This document shows positions 1 through 8,212 of a DNA stretch of 64,000 nucleotides, in pieces. The position numbers and the translations under genes were made by a program. The first letter of the stretch is position 1; the number at the start of each line of letters is the position of its first letter. The notes beneath the pieces are model-generated. The model was not told the origin of the DNA. It was given only the letters and a program-made list of their open reading frames with translations, and ran no database searches. Source of the stretch: Aurantibacter_A sp039941195 (lineage in GTDB: Bacteria > Bacteroidota > Bacteroidia > Flavobacteriales > Flavobacteriaceae); contig NZ_JBDVFA010000106.1 of NCBI RefSeq assembly GCF_039941195.1, forward strand, positions 32,848 through 96,847, read 5' to 3'.

Positions 1-166
1 CTGCAAATAGTCGTAAAAACTTTTCCTTTTCTTTTGCTAAATCACTGCGTAGCTCATCTTCCACTGAAACTTCTTCTTGCACGTTTTCAGTTTCTTGCTG
101 TTGTTCAGTTACTTCGGTTTCTGGAAGTATTTCGTCTAACTCTTCGGTGCTATCTTTTTCACTCAT
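1..166 (-). CDS. grpE: GrpE nucleotide exchange factor, N-terminal fragment
   Basis: Only the first 55 codons lie in the window; the gene runs off the left edge. The visible protein is an acidic, Glu/Gln-rich tail followed by EKEKFLRLFA, which matches the start of the long GrpE dimerisation helix. GrpE releases ADP from DnaK in the cytoplasm, and dnaJ would be expected just beyond the edge. The ATG at 166 is the only start before a clear promoter-like stretch. Identification rests on the helix motif and general composition, so it is good but not certain. Confidence 0.75.
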   Translation of the reverse strand, partial: MSEKDSTEELDEILPETEVTEQQQETENVQEEVSVEDELRSDLAKEKEKFLRLFA

Positions 167-183
167 GGCGTGTGTAATTTTTT

Positions 184-231
184 ATCCATTGATGGATGGC
201 AAAAGTACTGCCATTTCTTAAAAAATGTCAA
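184..231 (-). promoter_or_regulatory. Putative grpE promoter with two small dyads
   Basis: Read on the minus strand, TACTTTTG (200-207) fits the Bacteroidota -7 box TAnnTTTG, with a TTG (229-231) 21 bp upstream. A perfect inverted repeat ATCCATTGATGGAT (184-197) lies in the 5' leader, and a TGGCA/TGCCA dyad straddles the -7 box. Neither resembles the CIRCE element of HrcA. A link to heat-shock control is inference. Confidence 0.45.
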
Positions 232-325
232 AATGTCACTAACTTTATTATAAAAACAATCGATTAGCCCCTTTCGGCCATAAAATGCAGTGAAAAACTA
301 AGTGTATTTGTAGGTGAAAACCTTT

Positions 326-1273
326 TCAGAAAAGATTTATTCTATTTGATTCTTTTGAACTCTTTTTTTGGTAAATGGATTCCAGAGCGGAAGAAATATT
401 TGAATGTTCGAAAATAAACCCATCTTCTTCAATTTTCTTAGAACTGACTCTTTGACTAGAAAGAATTAAGTAAGACATTTCACCTAATATCACCTTTATG
501 ACGAAACTCGGGATATTCGGTAAAATTAATGGCATTTCTAATGCCTTGGCTATTTCTTTAATTAATTTATTTTGTGATACTGGATTAGGAGCTACCGCAT
601 TATATATACCTTTTAAATTATTCTTTGCAGTAAACATAAATATCCGAGCTAAATCGGTAATATATATCCAAGACTGCCATTGTTTCCCTGTACCAAAAGC
701 AGCACCAGCATACATTTCAACTGGTTTAGCCATTTGCGGCAAGGCTCCACCTTTCTTTGACAACACAAGACCAATACGGATTTTAGAAACAATTATTTCA
801 AAGGCTTTAAATCGATTCACCTCATTTTCCCATTGCTCTACGACTTCACCCAAAAAACTATTATCTACTTCTTTTTCATGCTCATCGTAATATCTCTCTA
901 AAGAATTCGGATACACACCAATAGCTGAAGCTGATACAATTGATTTTATATCGTGTGATTCTAAATTGTTTATTGCATTATACAAAGTTTGAAGGCTATT
1001 AATTCGGCTCGAAATTATTTTCCTTTTGTACTTTTTAGTCCATCTTTTCGATATTGATGCACCAGCTAGATTAATAATTTTAGATACCCCTTTAAAACAA
1101 TTATCATCTATTTCACCTGTACTCGGGTTCCAATAAAATCCATTGTAATTTTCGTTAGAAATAATTTTATCACGACTTGTAGTTAAGTAATTAACGGCAA
1201 TACCATTGGCCTGACAAAGACTTACAATTTCTTTGCCTACCAAACCAGTTGCGCCTGTGATTAAATACCTCAT
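326..1273 (-). CDS. TIGR01777 family epimerase/NAD-dependent reductase
   Basis: This 315-aa protein has an N-terminal Rossmann motif GATGLVG (residues 7-13), the NLAGASISKRWT segment typical of the TIGR01777/YfcH branch of extended short-chain dehydrogenases, and a C-terminal DUF1731-like region. Length is normal for the family. The substrate is not known for most members; some cyanobacterial and plant homologues affect cell or plastid division. It is a single gene, separated from mnmD by about 80 bp. Family assignment is secure, function unknown. Confidence 0.88.
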   Translation of the reverse strand: MRYLITGATGLVGKEIVSLCQANGIAVNYLTTSRDKIISNENYNGFYWNPSTGEIDDNCFKGVSKIINLAGASISKRWTKKYKRKIISSRINSLQTLYNAINNLESHDIKSIVSASAIGVYPNSLERYYDEHEKEVDNSFLGEVVEQWENEVNRFKAFEIIVSKIRIGLVLSKKGGALPQMAKPVEMYAGAAFGTGKQWQSWIYITDLARIFMFTAKNNLKGIYNAVAPNPVSQNKLIKEIAKALEMPLILPNIPSFVIKVILGEMSYLILSSQRVSSKKIEEDGFIFEHSNISSALESIYQKKSSKESNRINLF

Positions 1274-1351
1274 TTAACAAAGGTATTGGTTTCAATTATT
1301 GCCACCGTGCACTTTAATTTTGATTTAACATCTTTCGGACTAGTTTAAGTG

Positions 1352-2017
1352 TTATTTAAGTTTTCTAGCACGTAACATTTCTCGCTTTCCGGGTGGACCT
1401 GGTAATCTTTCCACCTCAAAACCAACAGCTTGCATTGCTCTTCTAACACTTCCTTTAGCTGAATAAGTAACCAAAACAGCCTCATTTTTCATGGCTGTAA
1501 ACATTTTTTCAAATATTACTTTAGTCCAAAGTTCTGGCTGTACTCTTGCCCCAAAAGCATCAAAATAAATAAGATCAAAGGCCTGAACATCTTCAATTTT
1601 TAAAAAATCTTCTTGTCGCTTTTTTAATACAAATTCATCGGTTATAAACACATTAGCCTCCCAAGCACTTTCATGCATTTTAATATATTCTAAAACAAAA
1701 TCATTGGCTTGCAAGCAATCAATATAATTTAATTGATCCAGCTCATTTTTCATGACAGGATATGCTTCTACACCGGTATAATTTATTTTTAAATTGAAAT
1801 CTTTACAACACATCAAAGTAATTAATGCATTTAAACCTGTACCAAATCCAATTTCCAAAATTGAAATTTCTCTATTTTTAAAAAGCGCAAGTCCATTTTT
1901 TATAAAAACGTGTTTAGCCTCTTGTACTGCGCCATGTATAGAATGATATTGCTCATTCAAATCTTCAATTTGAATGGTCTTTGATCCATCAGAAGTCGTA
2001 ATTATTTTCCTTTTCAA
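1352..2017 (-). CDS. mnmD: tRNA 5-methylaminomethyl-2-thiouridine methyltransferase MnmD
   Basis: This is a stand-alone MnmD-type (DUF752) methyltransferase of 221 aa. The SAM-binding motif ILEIGFGTGLNA is near residue 52, the catalytic-region segment DLIYFDAFG is central, and the C-terminal PGPPGKREMLRA is the family signature. It completes the mnm5s2U wobble modification in tRNAs. In gammaproteobacteria this domain is fused to an FAD oxidase (MnmC); here only the methyltransferase is present. It starts 6 bp after the DUF4920 gene, so the two are probably co-transcribed. Confidence 0.9.
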   Translation of the reverse strand: MKRKIITTSDGSKTIQIEDLNEQYHSIHGAVQEAKHVFIKNGLALFKNREISILEIGFGTGLNALITLMCCKDFNLKINYTGVEAYPVMKNELDQLNYIDCLQANDFVLEYIKMHESAWEANVFITDEFVLKKRQEDFLKIEDVQAFDLIYFDAFGARVQPELWTKVIFEKMFTAMKNEAVLVTYSAKGSVRRAMQAVGFEVERLPGPPGKREMLRARKLK

Positions 2018-2023
2018 TTTTAA

Positions 2024-2527
2024 TTACTTCTTTAACAATACACCATCAGCAAGAAATCCGTACGTCTTTTTGGGTGTTGTTATTTTGTCAATTTCTTCTT
2101 GTGATTTTCCACCATCTTTAGCATAATGCTTTTGCTCTTCAACACTAACAGCATTGACGAAAGCACTTCCATTAACTACAACTTCTCTCCCAGTAATATC
2201 TAGTGGTACAAAAAATCCGTAATCCTTAAATTTCACCATTGCCTCTTCTCCATTATCTAAGGCCAATCGCATCCAACAGCCTTTTGCTTTACATACGTCC
2301 AAAACTTTAGCCGAAAACTTTGTTTTTAAAGAGTCAGAAGTTTTAAGATTACTATACTTTTCGTACATCATTGCACTCGTAATACTATTGGAATTATCGA
2401 TTTTTTCACCAAAAACATCATATTCCATTTTCGATTTCTCAAAAGATTTAGCTCCGTACTTAACTTCCTGCGCATTAGACAGATTAGTAGCAACCAATAA
2501 TGTAACTAAAAGGCAAAATCTATACAT
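2024..2527 (-). CDS. DUF4920 domain-containing secreted protein
   Basis: This 167-aa protein begins with a hydrophobic signal peptide (MYRFCLLVTLLVATNLSNAQ), so it is exported. The body contains the CKAKGCWMRL segment and the KDYGFFVPLD motif typical of DUF4920, a Bacteroidota family without an assigned function. Two cysteines in CKAKGC could bind a metal or form a disulfide, which is inference. It lies directly upstream of mnmD and is divergent from ilvE. Confidence 0.82.
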   Translation of the reverse strand: MYRFCLLVTLLVATNLSNAQEVKYGAKSFEKSKMEYDVFGEKIDNSNSITSAMMYEKYSNLKTSDSLKTKFSAKVLDVCKAKGCWMRLALDNGEEAMVKFKDYGFFVPLDITGREVVVNGSAFVNAVSVEEQKHYAKDGGKSQEEIDKITTPKKTYGFLADGVLLKK

Positions 2528-2633
2528 AATTCATAAAAAATTGGTTCAACACACAAAATTCGTCAAATTTATTTGAAAAAGCTGTGGTAGGTGTTAGAAT
2601 TAGTTAATTTTATTCTTTAAAACAGATTATAGT

Positions 2634-3704
2634 ATGAACCCAAGTACACTTGACATTCAAATAGAGAAGGCGAAAAATTCTAAAATAAGCCAAGTTGATT
2701 TCAATAATCTTGCTTTCGGAAGCATTTTTTCTGATCATATGCTAGTCTGTGACTATAAGAATGGTGCTTGGGAAGCCCCTAAAATAGTTCCTTACGGGCC
2801 AATTACTTTGCAGCCATCTGCTAAAATTTTTCATTACGGGCAATCTATTTTTGAGGGTATGAAAGCTTATAAAGATAAAGAAGGTGCGATGTGGTTATTT
2901 CGACCAAAAGACAATCATGCACGATTTAATATCTCGGCGAGTCGTATGGCAATGCCAGAAATTCCCGAAGACTATTTTATGGAAGGTTTGGAAGCGTTAT
3001 TACGATTAGATGAAAAATGGATTCCAACAACAGATGGTAGCGCCATGTATATTCGACCTTTTATGTTTGCTTCTGGTGAAGGTTTTCATGCATCACCGGC
3101 CGATGAATATAAGTTTATTATATGCTTAGCACCTTCTGGAGCTTACTTTTCTGGAAAAGTAAAAGTGCTTATTGAAGAAAAATACTCGAGATCGGCGAAT
3201 GGTGGCGTTGGATATGCTAAAACCGGTGGTAATTATGCTGGACAATTTCACCCTACCCAATTAGCCAAAGAAAAAGGATACCAGCAAGTTGTTTGGACGG
3301 ATGACCATACACACGAAAATATTGAAGAAGCTGGTGCAATGAACATCTTTGTACGCATTGGAGACATATTAATAACTGGCCCCACAAGTGATCGTATTTT
3401 AGACGGTATTACTAGAAAAAGTATCTTACAAATAGCGGAAGCCAATTCAATTAAAACCGAAGTAAGAACCTTAACAGTTTCTGAAGTTGTTGCGGCTGCA
3501 AAAAAGGGAACGCTTAAAGAGATGTTTGGTGCAGGTACAGCTGCTGTAGTTTCGCCAATATCTGGTTTTGGTTACAAAGGCCAAGATTATATGTTGCCAG
3601 AAATTGAAAATGGTTATGCTGATTTAATGAAGAAAACAATAACTGACATTCAATATAATAGAATTGAAGATAGTTACGGTTGGCGATATGGTATCTCTGA
3701 TTAA
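2634..3704 (+). CDS. ilvE: Branched-chain amino acid aminotransferase
   Basis: This 356-aa fold-type IV PLP enzyme carries out the last transamination in valine, leucine and isoleucine synthesis and the first in their breakdown. The PLP lysine is Lys196 in GYAKTGGNYAG. The substrate-side motif FHYGQSIFEGMKAY and the phosphate-binding GITRKSIL are intact. Length fits the class II bacterial/eukaryotic BCAT branch. It is transcribed divergently from DUF4920-mnmD and is followed by a strong hairpin terminator. Confidence 0.93.
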   Translation: MNPSTLDIQIEKAKNSKISQVDFNNLAFGSIFSDHMLVCDYKNGAWEAPKIVPYGPITLQPSAKIFHYGQSIFEGMKAYKDKEGAMWLFRPKDNHARFNISASRMAMPEIPEDYFMEGLEALLRLDEKWIPTTDGSAMYIRPFMFASGEGFHASPADEYKFIICLAPSGAYFSGKVKVLIEEKYSRSANGGVGYAKTGGNYAGQFHPTQLAKEKGYQQVVWTDDHTHENIEEAGAMNIFVRIGDILITGPTSDRILDGITRKSILQIAEANSIKTEVRTLTVSEVVAAAKKGTLKEMFGAGTAAVVSPISGFGYKGQDYMLPEIENGYADLMKKTITDIQYNRIEDSYGWRYGISD

Positions 3705-3728
3705 ATAATAAAATAGCATTAAAAAACA

Positions 3729-3754
3729 AAACCCTGATGTTTCCATCAGGGTTT
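3729..3754 (+). terminator. Terminator hairpin after ilvE
   Basis: An 11-bp perfect stem AAACCCTGATG/CATCAGGGTTT closes a TTTC loop 25 bp after the ilvE stop. The T-run is short, but the stem position supports termination. Confidence 0.75.
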
Positions 3755-3919
3755 CTGTCATTGATTCAACTATACTAAACACTAACCATTAACTATAAAC
3801 ATATAGTCTTATCAACGACCAATTCTTTTATTATAATATTGTAATGTAAACTTTACTATAGACGACTATAATACTGAAAAGTTACATTTTCCAACACTAT
3901 TTAACACCAATTTTAACAA

Positions 3920-4279
3920 ATGAAAAAAACACTTGTCCTGGGAGCCTCCTTAAAATCAAATCGCTATAGTAATATGGCAGTACAAAAATTAATAGACCAT
4001 AACATAGATACTGAAGCTTTCGGATTAAAAGCAGGTAAAATAGGGCGTGTACAAATAAAGACCAATTTTAACGATTTTCAAAATATTCATACCGTTACAT
4101 TGTATGTCGGTCTAAAGCACCAACCAGAATACTACAAGGCATTGCTTAATTTAGACCCTAAAAGGGTTATTTTTAATCCTGGTACTGAAAACCCCGACTT
4201 TTATAAAATACTAAAAAACAATAACATAGAAATAGAAGTAGCCTGCACTCTTGTTCTTTTATCTACAAAACAATACTGA
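3920..4279 (+). CDS. Small CoA-binding domain protein
   Basis: This 119-aa protein consists of a single CoA_binding_2 Rossmann domain. The N-terminal TLVLGASLKSNRYSN contains the nucleotide-binding turn, and RVIFNPGTENPDF near residue 85 is the conserved family segment. Such YccU-like proteins bind CoA or related nucleotides, but their physiological role is unclear. It stands alone, with about 165 bp of upstream AT-rich DNA. Confidence 0.8.
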   Translation: MKKTLVLGASLKSNRYSNMAVQKLIDHNIDTEAFGLKAGKIGRVQIKTNFNDFQNIHTVTLYVGLKHQPEYYKALLNLDPKRVIFNPGTENPDFYKILKNNNIEIEVACTLVLLSTKQY

Positions 4280-4378
4280 TTTTTCCTACAATAAAAGTAT
4301 TAGACGAAATACACGAAATTTTAACATTTATGTTAACATTTAGAACGACATTATATTACTTTTTATCGTTTTTAAAAA

Positions 4379-5851
4379 TCATTTCTCTATGCTTGTTTTT
4401 TCTCTTATTAACCAAAGTCCAATAAAAGTAAATAATCCATTTAGCGGTAAAAGTTCATAGCCAAAAACATATCCACCCAAACTTTCTGAAGGTATCTTAC
4501 CTAAAGTGAATGTTATAATTACGGAAAGCAATGCAACAACCCAAACATATTTATCTTTTACCTTGAACTTGGTAAGTATACCAAAAGAAAATAGTCCTAA
4601 AAGAGGACCATAGGTATACCCGGCTGCTTTCAATAACCCATCAATTACATTGGTATCTAATACATACTTAAATATAATAACTACCAATACAAGCAATACA
4701 CTCATAGCAACATGAATTCTTTTTCGAATGCTTTTTTGTTTTTCTTCAGGTTTATTATTTATAGCTAAAAAATCAACACAAAAAGAAGTTGTTAACGAGG
4801 TCAGGGCACTATCTGCACTACTATAAGCTGCTGCTATTAGTCCCAACATAAAAGTTGTTCCTACCACTATTCCTAAGTTACTTTTTAATGCTATTTCTGG
4901 AAAGAGCAAATCTGTTTTCGTTTGGCCATCCATCATAGGAATAGCTATATTAAACTTATCAGCATAAATGAAAAGCAAAGCTCCCAATAACATAAAAACA
5001 AAAGTGACAACCCCTAAGGTTAGACTAAAAGAAACCATATTCTTTTTTGCATCGCCAAGGTTTTTACATGTCAGATTCTTTTGCATCATATCCTGATCAA
5101 GACCTGTCATGCAAATTGTAACAAACATGCCACCAAAAAAAGATTTAAAAAAATAATTTGGAGCAAAGAAGTCATCAGTAAAGAAGGTTTGACTGTATTG
5201 TTTTAGCTCTTCCGAATCTAGGAATTCGCTAACTGTCCAATTCAATTCATTCAAAATAAAATAAATTGAAAACCCTACGGAAAGCAGCATAAATAAGGTT
5301 TGCAAGGTATCTGTCCAAACAATAGTTTTTATACCGCCCTTAAAAGTATACACCCAAATAAGTAATATTGAAATTGTTACTGTAACCTCAAAGGGTACGC
5401 CTAAATCATCAAAGACAAATTGCTGTAATACTATAGCAACGAGAAACAAACGAAATGCAGCCCCAAGCACTCTAGAAACAAAAAATGAGATTGCACCAAC
5501 TTTATGACTTACTACACCAAATCTTCTTGCAAGGTATTCGTAAATTGAAGTGAGATTCCATTTATAATAAATAGGTAATAATACATAAGCTACTACAAAA
5601 TAACCGACCACATAGCCAAACACTACCTGCATATAGCTAAACTGTGAATCGGCTACCCATCCGGGCACTGAAATAAAGGTTACTCCTGAAAGTGAAGCCC
5701 CAACCATACCGAATGCAACCAAGTACCAAGGTGATGATTTACCTGCCTTAAAAAAATCATCATTACTATCGTTTTTTCCCGTTAAATAAGAAATTAAAAT
5801 GAGTAATAAAAAATACCCTGCGATGAGGAGTAAAATATTCGTTGGTGTCAT
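4379..5851 (-). CDS. Sodium:solute symporter (SSS family)
   Basis: This 490-aa integral membrane protein has about 13 hydrophobic segments and the LeuT-like SSS fold. Characteristic pieces are the N-terminal TGKNDSNDDFFKAGKSSPW, the GASLSGVTFISVPGW core helix and the conserved AAAYSSADSALTSLTT segment, which carries Na+-site residues. Substrate cannot be read from the sequence; sugars, sialic acid or organic acids are possible. It is divergent from recR, with only about 85 bp between their starts. Confidence 0.87.
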   Translation of the reverse strand: MTPTNILLLIAGYFLLLILISYLTGKNDSNDDFFKAGKSSPWYLVAFGMVGASLSGVTFISVPGWVADSQFSYMQVVFGYVVGYFVVAYVLLPIYYKWNLTSIYEYLARRFGVVSHKVGAISFFVSRVLGAAFRLFLVAIVLQQFVFDDLGVPFEVTVTISILLIWVYTFKGGIKTIVWTDTLQTLFMLLSVGFSIYFILNELNWTVSEFLDSEELKQYSQTFFTDDFFAPNYFFKSFFGGMFVTICMTGLDQDMMQKNLTCKNLGDAKKNMVSFSLTLGVVTFVFMLLGALLFIYADKFNIAIPMMDGQTKTDLLFPEIALKSNLGIVVGTTFMLGLIAAAYSSADSALTSLTTSFCVDFLAINNKPEEKQKSIRKRIHVAMSVLLVLVVIIFKYVLDTNVIDGLLKAAGYTYGPLLGLFSFGILTKFKVKDKYVWVVALLSVIITFTLGKIPSESLGGYVFGYELLPLNGLFTFIGLWLIREKTSIEK

Positions 5852-5923
5852 AAAGGCAAGTTTGAAAATGCAAAATACAAATTAAACCTGATTATATTAA
5901 CGCTTCTCATCAATCTAAAAGTG

Positions 5924-5931
5924 TAAATTTG
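5924..5931 (+). promoter_or_regulatory. -7 box directly before recR
   Basis: TAAATTTG matches the Bacteroidota -7 consensus TAnnTTTG and ends only 5 bp before the recR ATG. There is no TTG at the normal upstream spacing. If used, transcription would begin at or beside the start codon, giving a leaderless mRNA. Confidence 0.45.
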
Positions 5932-5936
5932 CAGCT

Positions 5937-6557
5937 ATGGATTTCTCTTCAAAACTTTTAGAAAATGCAGTGCATGAAATATCGCAATTACCAGGTATTG
6001 GCAAACGTACAGCACTTCGCCTTGTCCTACATTTACTAAAGCAACCTGAAGAACAAACAACAAATTTAGCAAGCGCCCTAGTTAATTTAAGAAGCCAAAT
6101 AAAATTTTGTGTTTCATGCCATAACATTTCTGATGTTGAACTATGTGAAATTTGTGCTAGCCCAAAACGTGATGAAAGTATCGTCTGCGTAGTTGAGGAC
6201 ATACGTGATGTAATGGCAATAGAAAACACAGGCCAATTTAGAGGATTATACCATGTGCTAGGAGGTAAAATTTCACCAATGGAAGGAATAGGACCACAAG
6301 ATCTTACTATTAGTTCGTTGATTTCCAAAGCAAAGAAGGGTATTATTAAAGAAATGATATTTGCCTTGAGCTCTACAATGGAAGGTGATACTACCAACTT
6401 CTATATTTATAAGCAAATTGAAGGTCTCGAAATAAACACCTCTACAATTGCGCGTGGAGTAGCCGTCGGAGACGAACTTGAATATGCCGATGAAGTAACT
6501 TTAGGCAGAAGCATAATCAATCGAATTCCGTTTGAAGGATCATTAAAAGCCAATTAA
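5937..6557 (+). CDS. recR: Recombination mediator RecR
   Basis: RecR, with RecF/RecO, loads RecA on SSB-coated DNA at gaps. The 206-aa protein shows the expected order: helix-hairpin-helix (LPGIGKRTALRL, about residues 18-29), a four-cysteine zinc finger (CVSC...CEIC, residues 59-75) and a Toprim domain (VCVVEDIRDVMAIE onward) with GGKISPMEGIGP. Length is standard. The ATG at 5937 leaves no Shine-Dalgarno and lies 5 bp after a -7 box. Confidence 0.94.
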   Translation: MDFSSKLLENAVHEISQLPGIGKRTALRLVLHLLKQPEEQTTNLASALVNLRSQIKFCVSCHNISDVELCEICASPKRDESIVCVVEDIRDVMAIENTGQFRGLYHVLGGKISPMEGIGPQDLTISSLISKAKKGIIKEMIFALSSTMEGDTTNFYIYKQIEGLEINTSTIARGVAVGDELEYADEVTLGRSIINRIPFEGSLKAN

Positions 6558-6583
6558 CAACCTATCGATTATTGCAATAAAAT

Positions 6584-6600
6584 AAACGTTCCGGACGTTT
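6584..6600 (+). terminator. Short hairpin and T-run after recR
   Basis: AAACGT/ACGTTT flank TCCGG, and T-rich sequence follows directly. The stem is only 6 bp, so this is a modest candidate terminator for recR. Confidence 0.4.
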
Positions 6601-6649
6601 TTTCTTTACTTTTGCATAACATTTATCAAGATTATTAGGCAATAAAAAT

Positions 6650-8047
6650 ATGTCAAAATTCGAATTGAAATTACCAAGAATGGGAGAAAGTGTTGCAGAG
6701 GCAACATTGACAACATGGCTGAAAGAAATAGGAGAAACCATTGAAATGGATGAAGCTATTTTTGAAATTGCTACGGATAAAGTAGACTCAGAAGTGCCTA
6801 GTGAAGTAGATGGTATTCTTGTTGAAAAAAGATTTGATATAGACGATGTCGTAAAAGTAGGTGATGTTGTTGCAATAATTGAAATAGAAGCTGATACTAC
6901 TGAAGAATCGCAGTCTTCGGAACCTGAAGAAAAAGTATCGCAGGAAGTGGTTACTGAATTGGAGAATAACATTGAAAACGTTAAAACTGCTACTTCAAGT
7001 CAAAATCATGAAGAATATCGTACCAAGGACTCTGACCGTTTTTATTCTCCATTGGTAAAAAACATTGCTAAACAAGAGGGAATTACAATTGCTGAATTAG
7101 ACACTATTAACGGTTCTGGCCTTGAAGGAAGAGTTACCAAAAACGATATTCTAGGTTTTGTTGCCACTAAAAAGACGGCTCCTATTTTAAAAAGCACTCC
7201 AACTATTGAAAAAATAGCTCCAGCTCCGAAAGAGGCAAAAATTGAAGTAAAGGAAGAACCAAAAGTTGAACAAGCTAAAAAGCAACCTATCGCAGAACCT
7301 CAACAGGTGCATCAAATCAGTACTGTTAAAACTGTTGGTGGCGATGAAGTAATCGAAATGACTCGTATGGGTAAAATGATTGCTAAGCATATGACAGATA
7401 GTGTAGCGACATCAGCTCATGTACAAAGTTTTATTGAAGTTGATGTAACCAATATAGTAGCGTGGCGTAACAAAGTAAAAGAGGATTTTCAAAAACGTGA
7501 AGATGAAAAACTCACCTTCACTCCTATTTTTATGGAAGCGATTGCCAAGGCATTAAAAAAATATCCAATGATGAATATTTCGGTTGTTGGAGATTCTGTT
7601 ATTAAGAAAAAGAATATAAATATAGGTATGGCCGCTGCCTTACCAGATGGAAATCTTATTGTACCAGTTATTAAAAATGCAGATCAATTAAATATGGTTG
7701 GTATGGCTAAAGTTGTAAACGATTTAGCAAATAGGTCTAGAAACAATGCATTGAAACCAGATGAGGTACAAGACGGAACGTATACTGTTACGAACGTAGG
7801 TACCTTTGGTAGTGTTTTTGGAACTCCAATTATTAATCAACCTCAAGTTGGTATTATTGCTTTAGGGGCTATACGAAAAATTCCTTCTGTTATCGAAACT
7901 GATGAAGGAGATTCCATTGGGATTCGACATAAAATGTACCTTTCTCATAGCTATGATCATCGTGTAGTAAATGGAGCTTTAGGAAGCATGTTTGCTAAAG
8001 AAGTTGCCGATTATTTAGAAGCTTGGGACGTTAATCGCGCGATTTAA
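6650..8047 (+). CDS. 2-oxo acid dehydrogenase E2 (dihydrolipoyl acyltransferase)
   Basis: This 465-aa E2 component has a lipoyl domain (residues 1-80, lipoyl Lys44 in ATDKVDSE), a flexible acidic/Pro-Lys linker, an E3/E1-binding domain (about 125-165, FYSPLVKNIAKQEG) and a C-terminal acyltransferase domain. It transfers acyl groups to CoA, most likely in a branched-chain 2-oxo acid complex. The catalytic motif reads HRVVNG (His437...Asn441) where the family usually has HxxxDG. No E1 or E3 gene is adjacent. TACTTTTG upstream is a possible -7 box. Confidence 0.88.
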   Translation: MSKFELKLPRMGESVAEATLTTWLKEIGETIEMDEAIFEIATDKVDSEVPSEVDGILVEKRFDIDDVVKVGDVVAIIEIEADTTEESQSSEPEEKVSQEVVTELENNIENVKTATSSQNHEEYRTKDSDRFYSPLVKNIAKQEGITIAELDTINGSGLEGRVTKNDILGFVATKKTAPILKSTPTIEKIAPAPKEAKIEVKEEPKVEQAKKQPIAEPQQVHQISTVKTVGGDEVIEMTRMGKMIAKHMTDSVATSAHVQSFIEVDVTNIVAWRNKVKEDFQKREDEKLTFTPIFMEAIAKALKKYPMMNISVVGDSVIKKKNINIGMAAALPDGNLIVPVIKNADQLNMVGMAKVVNDLANRSRNNALKPDEVQDGTYTVTNVGTFGSVFGTPIINQPQVGIIALGAIRKIPSVIETDEGDSIGIRHKMYLSHSYDHRVVNGALGSMFAKEVADYLEAWDVNRAI

Positions 8048-8056
8048 ATTGAGAAT

Positions 8057-8098
8057 AATTCAATAAATTAACTAAAAACTTCCATTATTTATTGAATT
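8057..8098 (+). terminator. AT-rich inverted repeat after the E2 gene
   Basis: Perfect 12-bp arms AATTCAATAAAT and ATTTATTGAATT are separated by 18 bp and begin just after the E2 stop; T-rich sequence follows. The pure A/T stem is weak, so its role as terminator is uncertain. Confidence 0.4.
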
Positions 8099-8212
8099 GA
8101 CAATTTTTATGAATGTGTTCATCTAATTTCACTATTAACATTATTCTAACATACAAACGTTTAGGTAGCGCTTAACTTTAGCACAACAAACCAGCTTTAC
8201 CAAAAACCAATA

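Noticed and set aside
184..213. CIRCE-type heat-shock operator before grpE
   Set aside because: The dyads do not match TTAGCACTC-N9-GAGTGCTAA.
498..890. 130-residue frame on the plus strand
   Set aside because: Entirely inside the TIGR01777 epimerase gene on the other strand, with no family features.
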